NCBI GenBank assembly: GCA_036845225.1
Contig: DAIUEJ010000020.1
Coordinates: forward strand, 1 to 44,520
Direction: 5' to 3'
DNA from: FEN-680 sp036845225
Lineage (GTDB): Bacteria > Actinomycetota > Geothermincolia > Fen-727 > Anoxymicrobiaceae
Length of the DNA: 44,520 nt
The notes below the pieces were generated by a model. That model was not told the DNA's origin, did not search any database, and worked only from the letters and a program-made list of their open reading frames with translations. Below, in pieces: positions 16,227 through 26,118 of the stretch. The position numbers and the translations under genes are program-made. Every line of letters begins with the position of its first letter. Position 1 is the first letter of the stretch.

Positions 16227-18125
16227 TTCGGCGCTCTTGAACTCCATCGTCATGTAGTAGACTCCCGAGTCCACGGTCTTCTTCACGTCCAGCAGCTTCT
16301 CGAAGACGTGGAGCATCGGCTCGTTCTCGACCAGGACTTCCGCGGTGAAGCCGAGCAGCCCCTGGCGCTTGGCCAGTTGTGTGAGGTAGCCCAGCAGCTC
16401 CGTCCCGATCCCCTTGTTCTGGTACTCGTCCTTGACCACGAACGCGACGTCGGCGTTGTGCTGCTGCTCGTTGATGGTGTACTGGCCGAGGCCCACCAGC
16501 TCTTCCTTGTCGCCCTCGTGGACGAACGACAGGATGACCATCTCCTGGGTGTAATCGATGACGACGTACTCCTGGAGCCGCTCGTGCGGCATGTCCTTGC
16601 GGAACGAGATGAACCTCCGGTACATGCTGTTGTCCGAGAGAGAGTAGAAGAGGTCCTTGATGAGAGGCTCGTCGCTGATCTTCACCGCCCGGAAGAGGAC
16701 CTCCGTGCCGTCCTTGGTCGTCCGGTAGGTCTCCAGGTCCTCGGGGTACTCGCCCCTGGTGCCCGGGATGAAGGCCTGGTCCTGGTAGATCATCTTGAGC
16801 TTCTTGGCTTCTTCGATGAGCCAGGGCCTGAACTTGGGGTGCGCGATCGAGATCAGCTCCATGGCGCGTTCGCGGACGTTCTTGCCGTGCAGGTAGGCGA
16901 TGCCGTACTCGGTGACGACGTACTGGATGTCACCGCGCGTCAGCGTCACCCCGGCGCCCTGCGTCATGGAGGGGATGATCCTCGAGACCTCGCCCTCGGC
17001 GCCCGCGGTCGACGGCAGGGCCAGGATGGTCTTGCCGCCCGGCGCGAGCACCGCGCCCCGCATGAAGTCCGCCTGCCCGCCGATGCCGCTGTAGAACGTC
17101 TTGCCGATCGACTCGGCGGTCGCCTGGCCTGTGAGGTCGATCTCGAGGCCCATGTTGATGGCGGTCATATTCGCGTTACGCGCTATGTTGAGCGGGTTGT
17201 TGGTATAGTCGATGGGGCGGAAATCGATGCTCGGGTTGTCGTGGATGTACTCGTAGGTCTCGGGGGTGCCCATGCAGAACGACGCCACGGTCTTGCCCCG
17301 ATCGAGCGTCTTGCGGGTGTTGTCTATTACGCCCTTCTGCATCAGGTTCACGATGCCGTCGCTCAACAACTCCGTGTGGACCCCCAGGTGTTTCTTGTCC
17401 TCGAGGTTCGCGAGGATCGCGCTCGGCAGGCTGCCGTATCCGACCTGGATAGTATCGCCGTCCTCTACGATGCGGGCCACGTACCTGCCGATTTGCCTCA
17501 CCAGGACGTCCGGCACGCTGGGGTCATAGGTGAGGAGCGGCTCGTCAAAGGGCACGATGAAGTCAACGTCCCTGATGTGGATGAAGGTGTCGCCGTGGAC
17601 GCGGGGCATGTTCGAGTTGACCTGCGCTATCACCTTGGACGCCACCTCGACCCCGGCCTTGGTGATGTCGACACTTACCCCCAGGCTCATGTAACCGTTG
17701 CCGTCCGGGGGCGAGACCTGGACGATGGCGATGTCGATGGGGATGAACTTGCGGTAGAAGAGGTCCGGGACCTGGGACAGGAATATCGGGGTGTAATCGG
17801 CGAGACCCTGGTTCACGGCATCACGCGTGTTAGCTCCCACGAAGAAAGAGTTGTGCCTGAAGTTGTGCTTGAACTTCTCGTCGTCGTAAGGCGCAACCCC
17901 GAGTGTCCAGACGTGGATGACCTCGGTGTCGAAGAACGCCTTGGGATGCTTGTCGACGTAGTCCCCGAGCGCCTGGACGAGGTGCTGCGGCTCGCCGCAC
18001 GCGGTCCCCACAAACAGGTGGTCGCCTCGCCTGATGGCATCGAAGACCTTGTCTTCGCCGACGAACTTCTCGGGGTAGGTGGCCTTGAGCTCATCTAGAG
18101 TCTCGGCGTACTGAACTGTTTCCAT
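16221..18125 (-). CDS. Acetyl-CoA hydrolase/transferase fused to a GNAT acetyltransferase domain
   Basis: 634 residues. Residues 1 to about 450 form a class I CoA-transferase of the acetyl-CoA hydrolase family, with the catalytic glutamate Glu252 in HTELLSDG and the CoA-site segment GSLPSAIL. The last about 160 residues are a GNAT domain with the acetyl-CoA loop EYQNKGIGTELLGYL. Such fusions may couple acyl-CoA/acetate exchange to protein acetylation or acyl-CoA sensing; the actual role is unknown. ATG 18125 has a GGAGGAG site. It is transcribed away from the trp operon. In an anaerobe it could conserve energy by moving CoA between acids. Confidence 0.92.
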   Translation of the reverse strand: METVQYAETLDELKATYPEKFVGEDKVFDAIRRGDHLFVGTACGEPQHLVQALGDYVDKHPKAFFDTEVIHVWTLGVAPYDDEKFKHNFRHNSFFVGANTRDAVNQGLADYTPIFLSQVPDLFYRKFIPIDIAIVQVSPPDGNGYMSLGVSVDITKAGVEVASKVIAQVNSNMPRVHGDTFIHIRDVDFIVPFDEPLLTYDPSVPDVLVRQIGRYVARIVEDGDTIQVGYGSLPSAILANLEDKKHLGVHTELLSDGIVNLMQKGVIDNTRKTLDRGKTVASFCMGTPETYEYIHDNPSIDFRPIDYTNNPLNIARNANMTAINMGLEIDLTGQATAESIGKTFYSGIGGQADFMRGAVLAPGGKTILALPSTAGAEGEVSRIIPSMTQGAGVTLTRGDIQYVVTEYGIAYLHGKNVRERAMELISIAHPKFRPWLIEEAKKLKMIYQDQAFIPGTRGEYPEDLETYRTTKDGTEVLFRAVKISDEPLIKDLFYSLSDNSMYRRFISFRKDMPHERLQEYVVIDYTQEMVILSFVHEGDKEELVGLGQYTINEQQHNADVAFVVKDEYQNKGIGTELLGYLTQLAKRQGLLGFTAEVLVENEPMLHVFEKLLDVKKTVDSGVYYMTMEFKSAEV

Positions 18126-18206
18126 GGCTCCTCCGCTTCAGACCGCATATCGCTACATATACATTCTAGACCCTGTGCAATACTCCTGAACCAAACAGGC
18201 GTCAAT

Positions 18207-18235
18207 TTGACACGGATGACAAGCGCCCCTATAAT
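18207..18235 (+). promoter_or_regulatory. Promoter of the trp operon
   Basis: TTGACA (18207-18212) and TATAAT (18230-18235) are separated by exactly 17 bases, a full consensus housekeeping promoter. Transcription is expected to start near 18242, which coincides with the leader-peptide ATG at 18243. Confidence 0.93.
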
Positions 18236-18242
18236 CCCCAAC

Positions 18243-18299
18243 ATGATGAACGCAACAGGTACGGTAAGACTGAACAGTTTTTGGTGGGGCACCTCATAG
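18243..18299 (+). CDS. trpL: trp leader peptide with tandem Trp codons
   Basis: The 18-codon frame MMNATGTVRLNSFWWGTS ends at TAG 18297-18299. Trp codons 14 and 15 are TGG TGG at 18282-18287. The ATG lies about 7 bases after the -10 box and has no upstream ribosome site, so the message is probably leaderless. The peptide acts as a sensor: ribosome stalling at the Trp codons when charged tRNA-Trp is scarce decides which downstream RNA hairpin forms. Position between promoter and trpE, the Trp doublet and the following hairpins together make the call firm. Confidence 0.9.
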   Translation: MMNATGTVRLNSFWWGTS

Positions 18300-18349
18300 A
18301 GGGTCCCTGCCGCCGCGCCTGAACACATAGAAGCGTAGCCGTGACCCTC
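18299..18349 (+). promoter_or_regulatory. Antiterminator pairing of the trp attenuator
   Basis: GAGGGTC (18299-18305) is the exact complement of GACCCTC (18343-18349). The latter overlaps the left arm of the first terminator, so the two structures exclude each other. A ribosome stalled on the Trp codons leaves 18299-18305 free. A ribosome that reaches the stop codon at 18297-18299 covers it. CCTC (18292-18295) can also pair with GAGG just after the stop, giving the protector hairpin. Confidence 0.8.
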
Positions 18350-18371
18350 AGACGGGGGTCGCGGTTTTTTT
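18339..18371 (+). terminator. trp attenuator terminator 1
   Basis: CCGTGACCC (18339-18347) pairs with GGGTCGCGG (18356-18364) over nine pairs including one G-U, with an 8-base loop, followed by seven T (18365-18371). It is an intrinsic terminator inside the trp leader and its left arm is shared with the antiterminator. Confidence 0.88.
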
Positions 18372-18375
18372 ATTT

Positions 18376-18399
18376 CCGCGACGAGTTCGCGGTTTTTTT
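18376..18399 (+). terminator. Second, tandem terminator in the trp leader
   Basis: CCGCGA (18376-18381) pairs with TCGCGG (18387-18392) around CGAGT and is followed by seven T (18393-18399). The right arm plus T-tract repeats the 3' half of terminator 1 (18359-18375) exactly. The left arm, extended by one base, can instead pair over 7 bp with 18358-18364, the right arm of terminator 1. The two terminators may therefore switch together. Confidence 0.8.
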
Positions 18400-18418
18400 A
18401 TTTTCAAGGAGAGTAAAG

Positions 18419-20581
<2,163 letters not shown>

Positions 20582-20601
<20 letters not shown>

Positions 20602-21622
20602 CAAGGTGGCCAGGGGCGAGGACCTCGAGCGCGAGGAGGCGAGGCAGGCGGCGCTCGCGATGCTGGGAGGCGACGTGCCGGACTCGGTCATCGGCGGGCT
20701 TCTGGTCGGCCTCAAGGCGAAGGGCGAGACGGAGGCAGAGATCACCGGCTTCGCTCAGGGTATGCGCGAAGTGAAGGTCGGCATCGCGCCCCGGACCGCT
20801 ACCCTGGTGGACACCTGCGGCACAGGCGGGGACCGCAGCGGCACGTTCAACATAAGCACGGCAGCCGCCATCATCGCGGCCGCGGCGGGCGTGCCGGTCG
20901 CAAAGCACGGCAACCGCGGGGTGTCCTCGCGGTGCGGGAGCGCGGACGTTCTGGAGGCGCTCGGCGTAGATATCGAGATGGGGCCTGCGGCCGTCCGGGA
21001 GTGCATCGAGACCGTCGGCATCGGCTTCATGTTCGCCCCGGCGTTCCATCCGGCGATGAAGCGCGTGATGGGGGCACGCCGGGACCTCGGCGTGCCGACC
21101 ATATTCAACATCCTCGGCCCCCTGACGAATCCTGCCGGCGCCCGCGCCCAGGTGCTTGGTGTGAACCGGGCCGAGCTCGTGCCGCTCCTGGGTCGCGTGC
21201 TCTGCGCCCTCGGTTGCGAGAGGGCTTTCGTGCTGCACGGGAGCGACGGCCTGGATGAGTTCAGCCTCTCATCCGACACTGTCGTCTGCGAAGTCGACCG
21301 CGGCGTGATGAGCGAATACCGGTTGGCGCCGGAAGACCTCGGCCTGGCGCGGCGGGACAGTGCCGACCTAGCCGGCGGGGACGCGGAGTGCAACGCGGCC
21401 ATCATCAGACGCGTGCTCGGCGGCGCACCGGGCCCGGCGATGGAAGTGTGCGTCGCCAACGCGGCTTTCGCAGTGGTGGCGGGCGGTCGGGCGGAGTCGT
21501 TGTCTGAAGGCGTCGCGGCTGCGCGGGAGGCCGTGGAGACGGGAGAAGCCGCCATGATGCTCGACCGGCTGGTGTCCTTCGACAGCAAGAACGGCGACAG
21601 GGGTGGGACCGATGTTCCTTGA
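20582..21622 (+). CDS. trpD: Anthranilate phosphoribosyltransferase
   Basis: 346 residues. It transfers phosphoribose from PRPP to anthranilate. The PRPP loop CGTGGDRSGTFN (79-90), KHGNR and the metal-binding region are present. The start ATG 20582 lies inside the 3' end of trpG (20-base overlap) with a GGAGG ribosome site in trpG. The 3' end overlaps trpC. Length is normal and no key residue is missing. Confidence 0.96.
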
Positions 21623-22394
21623 CGAAGCGATGGAGGCGGGGAGGCGCGCCGCAGCCGAACGCTCGAGCCGGGTTTCCAGCCGTGCGCTCGAACGGCGGCT
21701 GAAGGAGGACGGCGCGCCTGTACCTTCTTTCAAGCGCGCCATCATCAGGGGTGACGGCCCTGTAAACATCATCGCCGAGGTCAAAAAGGTCTCGCCGTCC
21801 GCGGGGGTGATCTCCCGCGGAGCGTCGGTCGGGGAGACTGCGGCGGTTTACGAGTCCACCGGAGGGGCAGCGGTGTCCGTCCTCACGAGCGAGTTTGGAT
21901 TCGAGGGCCGAGTGGGCGACCTCGAGGAGGCACGGCGAAGCTGCCGCTTGCCGCTGCTATGCAAGGACTTCATCTCGTCGGAGTACCAGGTGCTCGAGGC
22001 GAGGGCGTACGGCGCGTCGGCGGTCCTGCTGATCGCGGAGGCGCTGGACTCGGGTGCCGTGGCGGACCTGCTGGCATACGCGCACGGCCTCGGCATGGAT
22101 GTCCTCTTCGAGGCGCACACGGTCGCGGGGCTCGCGCTCGCCCTGGAGGCGGGCGCCGGCATCGTAGGCATCAACAACCGCGACCTGGAGACATTGAATG
22201 TGGACCTGGCCACGACAGAGCGACTGTACGACTTCATCCCTGAAGGTGCGGTCGTGGTCAGCGAGAGCGGGATAAGGACGGTCGAGGACGCGGAACGGAT
22301 CGCGTCGCTCGGCGTTGACGCGCTGCTGGTCGGGGAGGCGCTGATGAGGGCGCCAGACCCGGGGCAGCGGCTGAGAGAACTTACCGGGAGGTGA
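21612..22394 (+). CDS. trpC: Indole-3-glycerol-phosphate synthase
   Basis: 260 residues, a TIM barrel that closes the indole ring from CdRP. Motifs are EVKKVSPSAG (56-65) with the catalytic Lys pair, LLCKDFI with the second Lys, INNRDLETL and VVSESGI for phosphate binding. ATG 21612 overlaps the trpD stop by 11 bases; GTG 21603 is an alternative. trpC and trpF are separate genes here, not fused as in E. coli. Confidence 0.95.
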   Translation: MFLDEAMEAGRRAAAERSSRVSSRALERRLKEDGAPVPSFKRAIIRGDGPVNIIAEVKKVSPSAGVISRGASVGETAAVYESTGGAAVSVLTSEFGFEGRVGDLEEARRSCRLPLLCKDFISSEYQVLEARAYGASAVLLIAEALDSGAVADLLAYAHGLGMDVLFEAHTVAGLALALEAGAGIVGINNRDLETLNVDLATTERLYDFIPEGAVVVSESGIRTVEDAERIASLGVDALLVGEALMRAPDPGQRLRELTGR

Positions 22395-22400
22395 GGCGAA

Positions 22401-23039
22401 ATGTGGGTGAAGATCTGTGGGATCACCAGGATCGAGGATGCCGTATCGGCGGCACGTTTCGGAGCGGATGCGGTGGGGTTTGTCTTCGCTGAAAGCCCGC
22501 GGCGCGTCACTCCCGAGGTCGCCCGCGCGATCGGGCGCGAAATGCCCGACGGACCTGCCCGGGTAGGAGTCTTCGTGGACACCCCGCTCGACGAAGTGCG
22601 AGCCATCATGGATCACTGCGGCCTGGACGCGGCGCAGCTCCACGGGGACGAGGACTACGAGTATTGCTCCGGGTTGCGAGGCCGCGCCATCAAGGCTCTG
22701 CGCGTGAACGGGACACTCGACATCGCGAGGGCTACCAGGTACGCGCAGGAGGGAGACTGCGAAGCACTGTTGTTGGACGGCTTCGACCCCGGGAAGCGTG
22801 GCGGGACCGGGCGCTCGTTCGACTGGAAGATGGTGCGCCTGATCGAGGGCAAGCCACGCCTGATAATCGCGGGCGGCCTGGGCCCGCACTACGTCGCCGA
22901 TGCGGTCAAGACCGCCAGGCCGTACGGCGTCGATTGCTCCAGCGGCATCGAAATCGCGCCGGGGGTCAAGGACCCGGTGCTCATGTACCGGTTCATCGAG
23001 AAGGCGAGAAAGGCGGACTACGAGGTGAGTGACCAGTGA
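22401..23039 (+). CDS. trpF: Phosphoribosylanthranilate isomerase
   Basis: 212 residues. It performs the Amadori rearrangement of phosphoribosylanthranilate. The general-base Cys6 lies in VKICGIT and the general acid Asp in LLLDGFDPGKRGGTG, with AGGLGP for phosphate. It starts 6 bases after trpC with a GGAGGTGAGG ribosome site. The stop overlaps the trpB GTG by four bases. Confidence 0.95.
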   Translation: MWVKICGITRIEDAVSAARFGADAVGFVFAESPRRVTPEVARAIGREMPDGPARVGVFVDTPLDEVRAIMDHCGLDAAQLHGDEDYEYCSGLRGRAIKALRVNGTLDIARATRYAQEGDCEALLLDGFDPGKRGGTGRSFDWKMVRLIEGKPRLIIAGGLGPHYVADAVKTARPYGVDCSSGIEIAPGVKDPVLMYRFIEKARKADYEVSDQ

Positions 23040-24253
23040 AGGAGAAAGTGCAGATGCGTGTGGCTGGTGCCGATGGGGAGCGCCCGGGCGACAGGCGCGG
23101 CTACTACGGCGTGTTCGGCGGCAGGTTCGTCCCCGAGCCGCTCATCGAGGCGCTTGACGAGCTCGACCGCGAGTTCGAGAAAGCGCGGGCGGACGTCGGG
23201 TTCATGACCGAGCTCGCTGAACTGTCGAGCGACTACGCCGGCAGGCCGACGCCGTTATACTTCGCGCGGCGGCTGACGGACGAACTGGGCGGCGCGCGAA
23301 TATACCTGAAGCGGGAGGACCTCTGCCACACGGGCTCGCACAAGATCAACAACACGCTCGGGCAGTGCCTGCTCGCCGGCAGGATGGGCAAGAAGCGGGT
23401 GATTGCCGAGACCGGCGCCGGGCAGCACGGCGTAGCCTGCGCGACCGCCGCCGCGCTGCTGGGACAGGAATGTGTGGTCTACATGGGCGAAGTCGACATC
23501 GAAAGGCAGGCGCCGAACGTGGCGCGCATGGAGCTCCTGGGAGCGGAGGTACGCCCGGTTTCCAGCGGGAGCCGCACCCTGAAGGACTCGGTGAACGAGG
23601 CGTTGCGCGACTGGGTCACCAACGTCCGCACCACGCATTACTGCCTCGGCTCGGTGGTCGGACCGCACCCGTTCCCGGCCATGGTGCGGGAGTTTCAGTC
23701 GGTCATCGGCTTTGAGACACGCGCCGAATGCATGCGGCGCGAGGGGCGCCTTCCCGACGCGGTCATCGCCTGCGTCGGGGGCGGCAGCAACTCCATCGGG
23801 ATGTTCTCGCCGTTCATCGGCCAGGGGCCGAGGCTGGTGGGTGTCGAAGCGGGTGGAAGCGGCGCCGGCCCGGGCGAGCATGGAAGCAGCCTCTGCCTCG
23901 GCGAGGTCGGCGTGCTCCACGGGGCCATGAGCTACCTGCTCCAGGACGAGCACGGCCAGGTGCTCGAGACGCACTCCGTGTCGGCGGGGCTGGACTACCC
24001 GGGCGTTGGGCCCGAGCACTCCTACCTGAAAGAGACGGGGCTTGCGACCTACACCTCTGTGAGCGATACAGATGCGCTCGAGGCGGCGCGCTTCCTCTCG
24101 AAGAAGGAAGGCATCATTCCCGCGCTCGAGAGCGCCCACGCCGTCGCCTACGCGATGGAGGCGGCGCCGGAGATGGATAGAGAGGAGATCATGGTCGTCT
24201 GCCTCTCCGGGCGGGGCGACAAGGACATGGACGCGCTCGGGAGATGCCTCTGA
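23036..24253 (+). CDS. trpB: Tryptophan synthase beta chain
   Basis: 405 residues. A PLP enzyme that joins indole and serine; the PLP lysine is Lys103 in HTGSHKINN, with ETGAGQHG and GGGSNSIGMF for cofactor binding and a full COMM domain. GTG 23036 is taken as the start because it overlaps the trpF stop (GTGA) and has a perfect GAGGTGA site. ATG 23054 with AAGGAG is also possible and would lose six residues. It is the normal TrpB1 type and lies directly before trpA. Confidence 0.96.
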   Translation: MKEKVQMRVAGADGERPGDRRGYYGVFGGRFVPEPLIEALDELDREFEKARADVGFMTELAELSSDYAGRPTPLYFARRLTDELGGARIYLKREDLCHTGSHKINNTLGQCLLAGRMGKKRVIAETGAGQHGVACATAAALLGQECVVYMGEVDIERQAPNVARMELLGAEVRPVSSGSRTLKDSVNEALRDWVTNVRTTHYCLGSVVGPHPFPAMVREFQSVIGFETRAECMRREGRLPDAVIACVGGGSNSIGMFSPFIGQGPRLVGVEAGGSGAGPGEHGSSLCLGEVGVLHGAMSYLLQDEHGQVLETHSVSAGLDYPGVGPEHSYLKETGLATYTSVSDTDALEAARFLSKKEGIIPALESAHAVAYAMEAAPEMDREEIMVVCLSGRGDKDMDALGRCL

Positions 24254-25056
24254 TGGACGTCACTGAAAAGAGACTCGCGAAGATGTTCGCCGACCTGCGG
24301 GGGAAGCGCGCCGCCCTCATCACCTATGCCACGGGATACTTCCCGGACAGGGAGGGCAGCCTCAGCGTGATCGAAACGATGCTGGACAGCGGAGCCGACG
24401 CGGTCGAGATCGGCATTCCATTCTCCGACCCTGTCATGGACGGGCCGGTCATCCAGGAGACGAGCGCGACAGCGCTTCGGACGGGCGCGACCCCCGGGGG
24501 CGTGCTCGAGCTCGCAGCTGAAGCTCGCCGGCGAACCGACAAGCCCCTGCTCGTAATGACCTACTACAACCCTGTCCTCAAGTTCGGAGTCGAGGATTTT
24601 GTGCGGCGCGCGGCCGAGTGCGGCATAGACGGCGTCGTGATTCCGGACCTGCCGGTAGAGGAGATGGGGCCGCTCGGGGCCGCCTGTAACAGCGCCGGGG
24701 TCGACACCGTCGCCTTCTGCTCGGTCACCACGCCCCCGGTCAGGATCCGCGAAGCGGCATCGGCGGCGACCGGGTTTCTCTACTGCGTAACGCTCCTGGG
24801 TCCCACAGGGGCGCGCGCGTCCGTCTCGGACGAGCTGCCTTCGTTCCTGGCAAGGGTCAGGGAGAACGCGTCGTGCCCGATAGCCGCGGGCCTGGGCGTG
24901 TCGACCCCGGAACAGTGCGCCCGGATAGGGACGATGGCGGACGGCGTGATCGTCGGCAGCGCGCTTATGAGCGAAGCGGCGAGATCGGACGGAGACCTCT
25001 CAGGGCTCGGCGCACTGGTGCGGTCGATGTCGGAAGCTCTCCGGGCAACGCCCTAG
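24253..25056 (+). CDS. trpA: Tryptophan synthase alpha chain
   Basis: 267 residues. A TIM barrel that releases indole from indole-glycerol phosphate; catalytic Glu52 and Asp63 sit in VEIGIPFSDP and MDGPVIQ. ATG 24253 overlaps the trpB stop by one base. An in-frame ATG nine bases upstream has its ribosome site too close. It is the last trp gene; its TAG lies in a CTAG shared with the stop of the convergent zinc-ribbon gene, a 4-base overlap, and no separate terminator is seen. Confidence 0.96.
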   Translation: MDVTEKRLAKMFADLRGKRAALITYATGYFPDREGSLSVIETMLDSGADAVEIGIPFSDPVMDGPVIQETSATALRTGATPGGVLELAAEARRRTDKPLLVMTYYNPVLKFGVEDFVRRAAECGIDGVVIPDLPVEEMGPLGAACNSAGVDTVAFCSVTTPPVRIREAASAATGFLYCVTLLGPTGARASVSDELPSFLARVRENASCPIAAGLGVSTPEQCARIGTMADGVIVGSALMSEAARSDGDLSGLGALVRSMSEALRATP

Positions 25057-25523
25057 CTTCCGGCGAGGGGTGAGCCGCAGGACGTGCAGAACTTCGCGCC
25101 TGCCGCCAGCGCCTTTCCACAATTAGGGCAAGCCACCTGGGCGGGTGGAGGTGGCGCGCTCTGCTGGACCTGCGGCGCGGGCGCTCCGGGCTGAGCCCTG
25201 GCGGCGAGCACCTCGGACACGGAGGCCATAAGCCTGTCGACGTTGCGCTGGTTCTTGCCGAAGTCGATCAACGCGAACTTCGAGGAGGACGCTATCTGCA
25301 GCCAGGTCTGGCGGGGAGCGCTCTCGGTGATCTGCACAGGCAGGTCCTCACCCCATGACCAGAGGTTGACTCCCACCGTGATGAGGATGTAGCCGCTTGT
25401 CTGGTCGGCCTGTTTCACCTTCATGCCCGGCACGCGGTTCACGGCTTCGAGGACCGCGTTGAAGACCTCTTCCCTGGAGTTCTGGAACAGTGCCGCGCCT
25501 TCGCCGCTGGTGAGAGAAGCCAT
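25053..25523 (-). CDS. Zinc-ribbon protein with unknown N-terminal domain
   Basis: 156 residues. Residues 1 to about 100 form an alpha/beta domain I do not recognise (TSGYILITVGVNLWSWGEDL, SKFALIDFGKN). A proline/alanine/glutamine-rich linker follows, then a C-terminal zinc ribbon with Cys132, Cys135, Cys146 and Cys149. No membrane helix is seen. ATG 25523 has an AAGGAGA site. The linker-ribbon plan recurs in two membrane proteins at 34.6 and 39.5 kb, though there the ribbon is N-terminal. Confidence 0.82.
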   Translation of the reverse strand: MASLTSGEGAALFQNSREEVFNAVLEAVNRVPGMKVKQADQTSGYILITVGVNLWSWGEDLPVQITESAPRQTWLQIASSSKFALIDFGKNQRNVDRLMASVSEVLAARAQPGAPAPQVQQSAPPPPAQVACPNCGKALAAGAKFCTSCGSPLAGS

Positions 25524-25615
25524 GCTGTCTCCTTGCTCTGGGGTTCTTCCGCGTTTGTCACAGGCTATCCAAAGGTGGCCGGAGAGGCAAGAGTCTCGAG
25601 TAGCGCAACCGCCGG

Positions 25616-26083
25616 CTATGTTACCCTGCGCCACATCAGCTTCTGGAAGTCCAGGAAGCCCTGGCTCCTCCAGAACTCGAGGCCCCCGATGTTCTGCTCG
25701 GACACATTCAACTCCACCCGGTCTATCCCGCGTGCGCTGAGCCACTCCAGGGTGCGCGAGAGCATGAGGCTCGCCGCGCCCCGCCGCCGGTGGGTGCCCG
25801 TCACCACTATGTTGTCGATGAACCCGTATTCCCTGCACGCCACTACGGGGGGATGAAGCTCGACGAGGGTGTTGGAATAACCGATGACGTGGTCGTCTTC
25901 CAGGCAGACCAGGACCAGCGAGTCGTGCGACTGGAGGGACTGGTGCACATGGGACTCGAAGTTGCCCACCGCTCCGTCGCACTGCGCGTAGAAGGGGTCG
26001 AGCTGCTGGTGGTAAGAGGAGAGTTCTTCCCACAGGACCAGTATCGCCGGGACATGTTCCGGGCCTGCCACCATCAGTTCCAC
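25616..26083 (-). CDS. GNAT-family N-acetyltransferase
   Basis: 155 residues. The acetyl-CoA loop is in GTHRRRGAASLMLSRTLEW, followed by VELNVSEQNIGGLEFWRSQGF, the typical C-terminal GNAT half. Substrate is unknown. The start is GTG 26083, with a purine-rich site (AAGGGGG) upstream; ATG 26074 is an alternative. The same frame continues upstream without a start codon as TEDKGALAVEL, and one base less in the TTTT run near 26107-26112 would connect it to ATG 26117. The true start may therefore be a little earlier. It diverges from the L,D-transpeptidase gene. Confidence 0.83.
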   Translation of the reverse strand: MELMVAGPEHVPAILVLWEELSSYHQQLDPFYAQCDGAVGNFESHVHQSLQSHDSLVLVCLEDDHVIGYSNTLVELHPPVVACREYGFIDNIVVTGTHRRRGAASLMLSRTLEWLSARGIDRVELNVSEQNIGGLEFWRSQGFLDFQKLMWRRVT

Positions 26084-26118
26084 CGCCAGCGCCCCCTTGT
26101 CTTCCGTAAAACGTCATT

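Noticed and set aside
18341..18418. Upstream GTG start for trpE
   Set aside because: It would translate through the attenuator terminators; ATG 18419 has a proper ribosome site.
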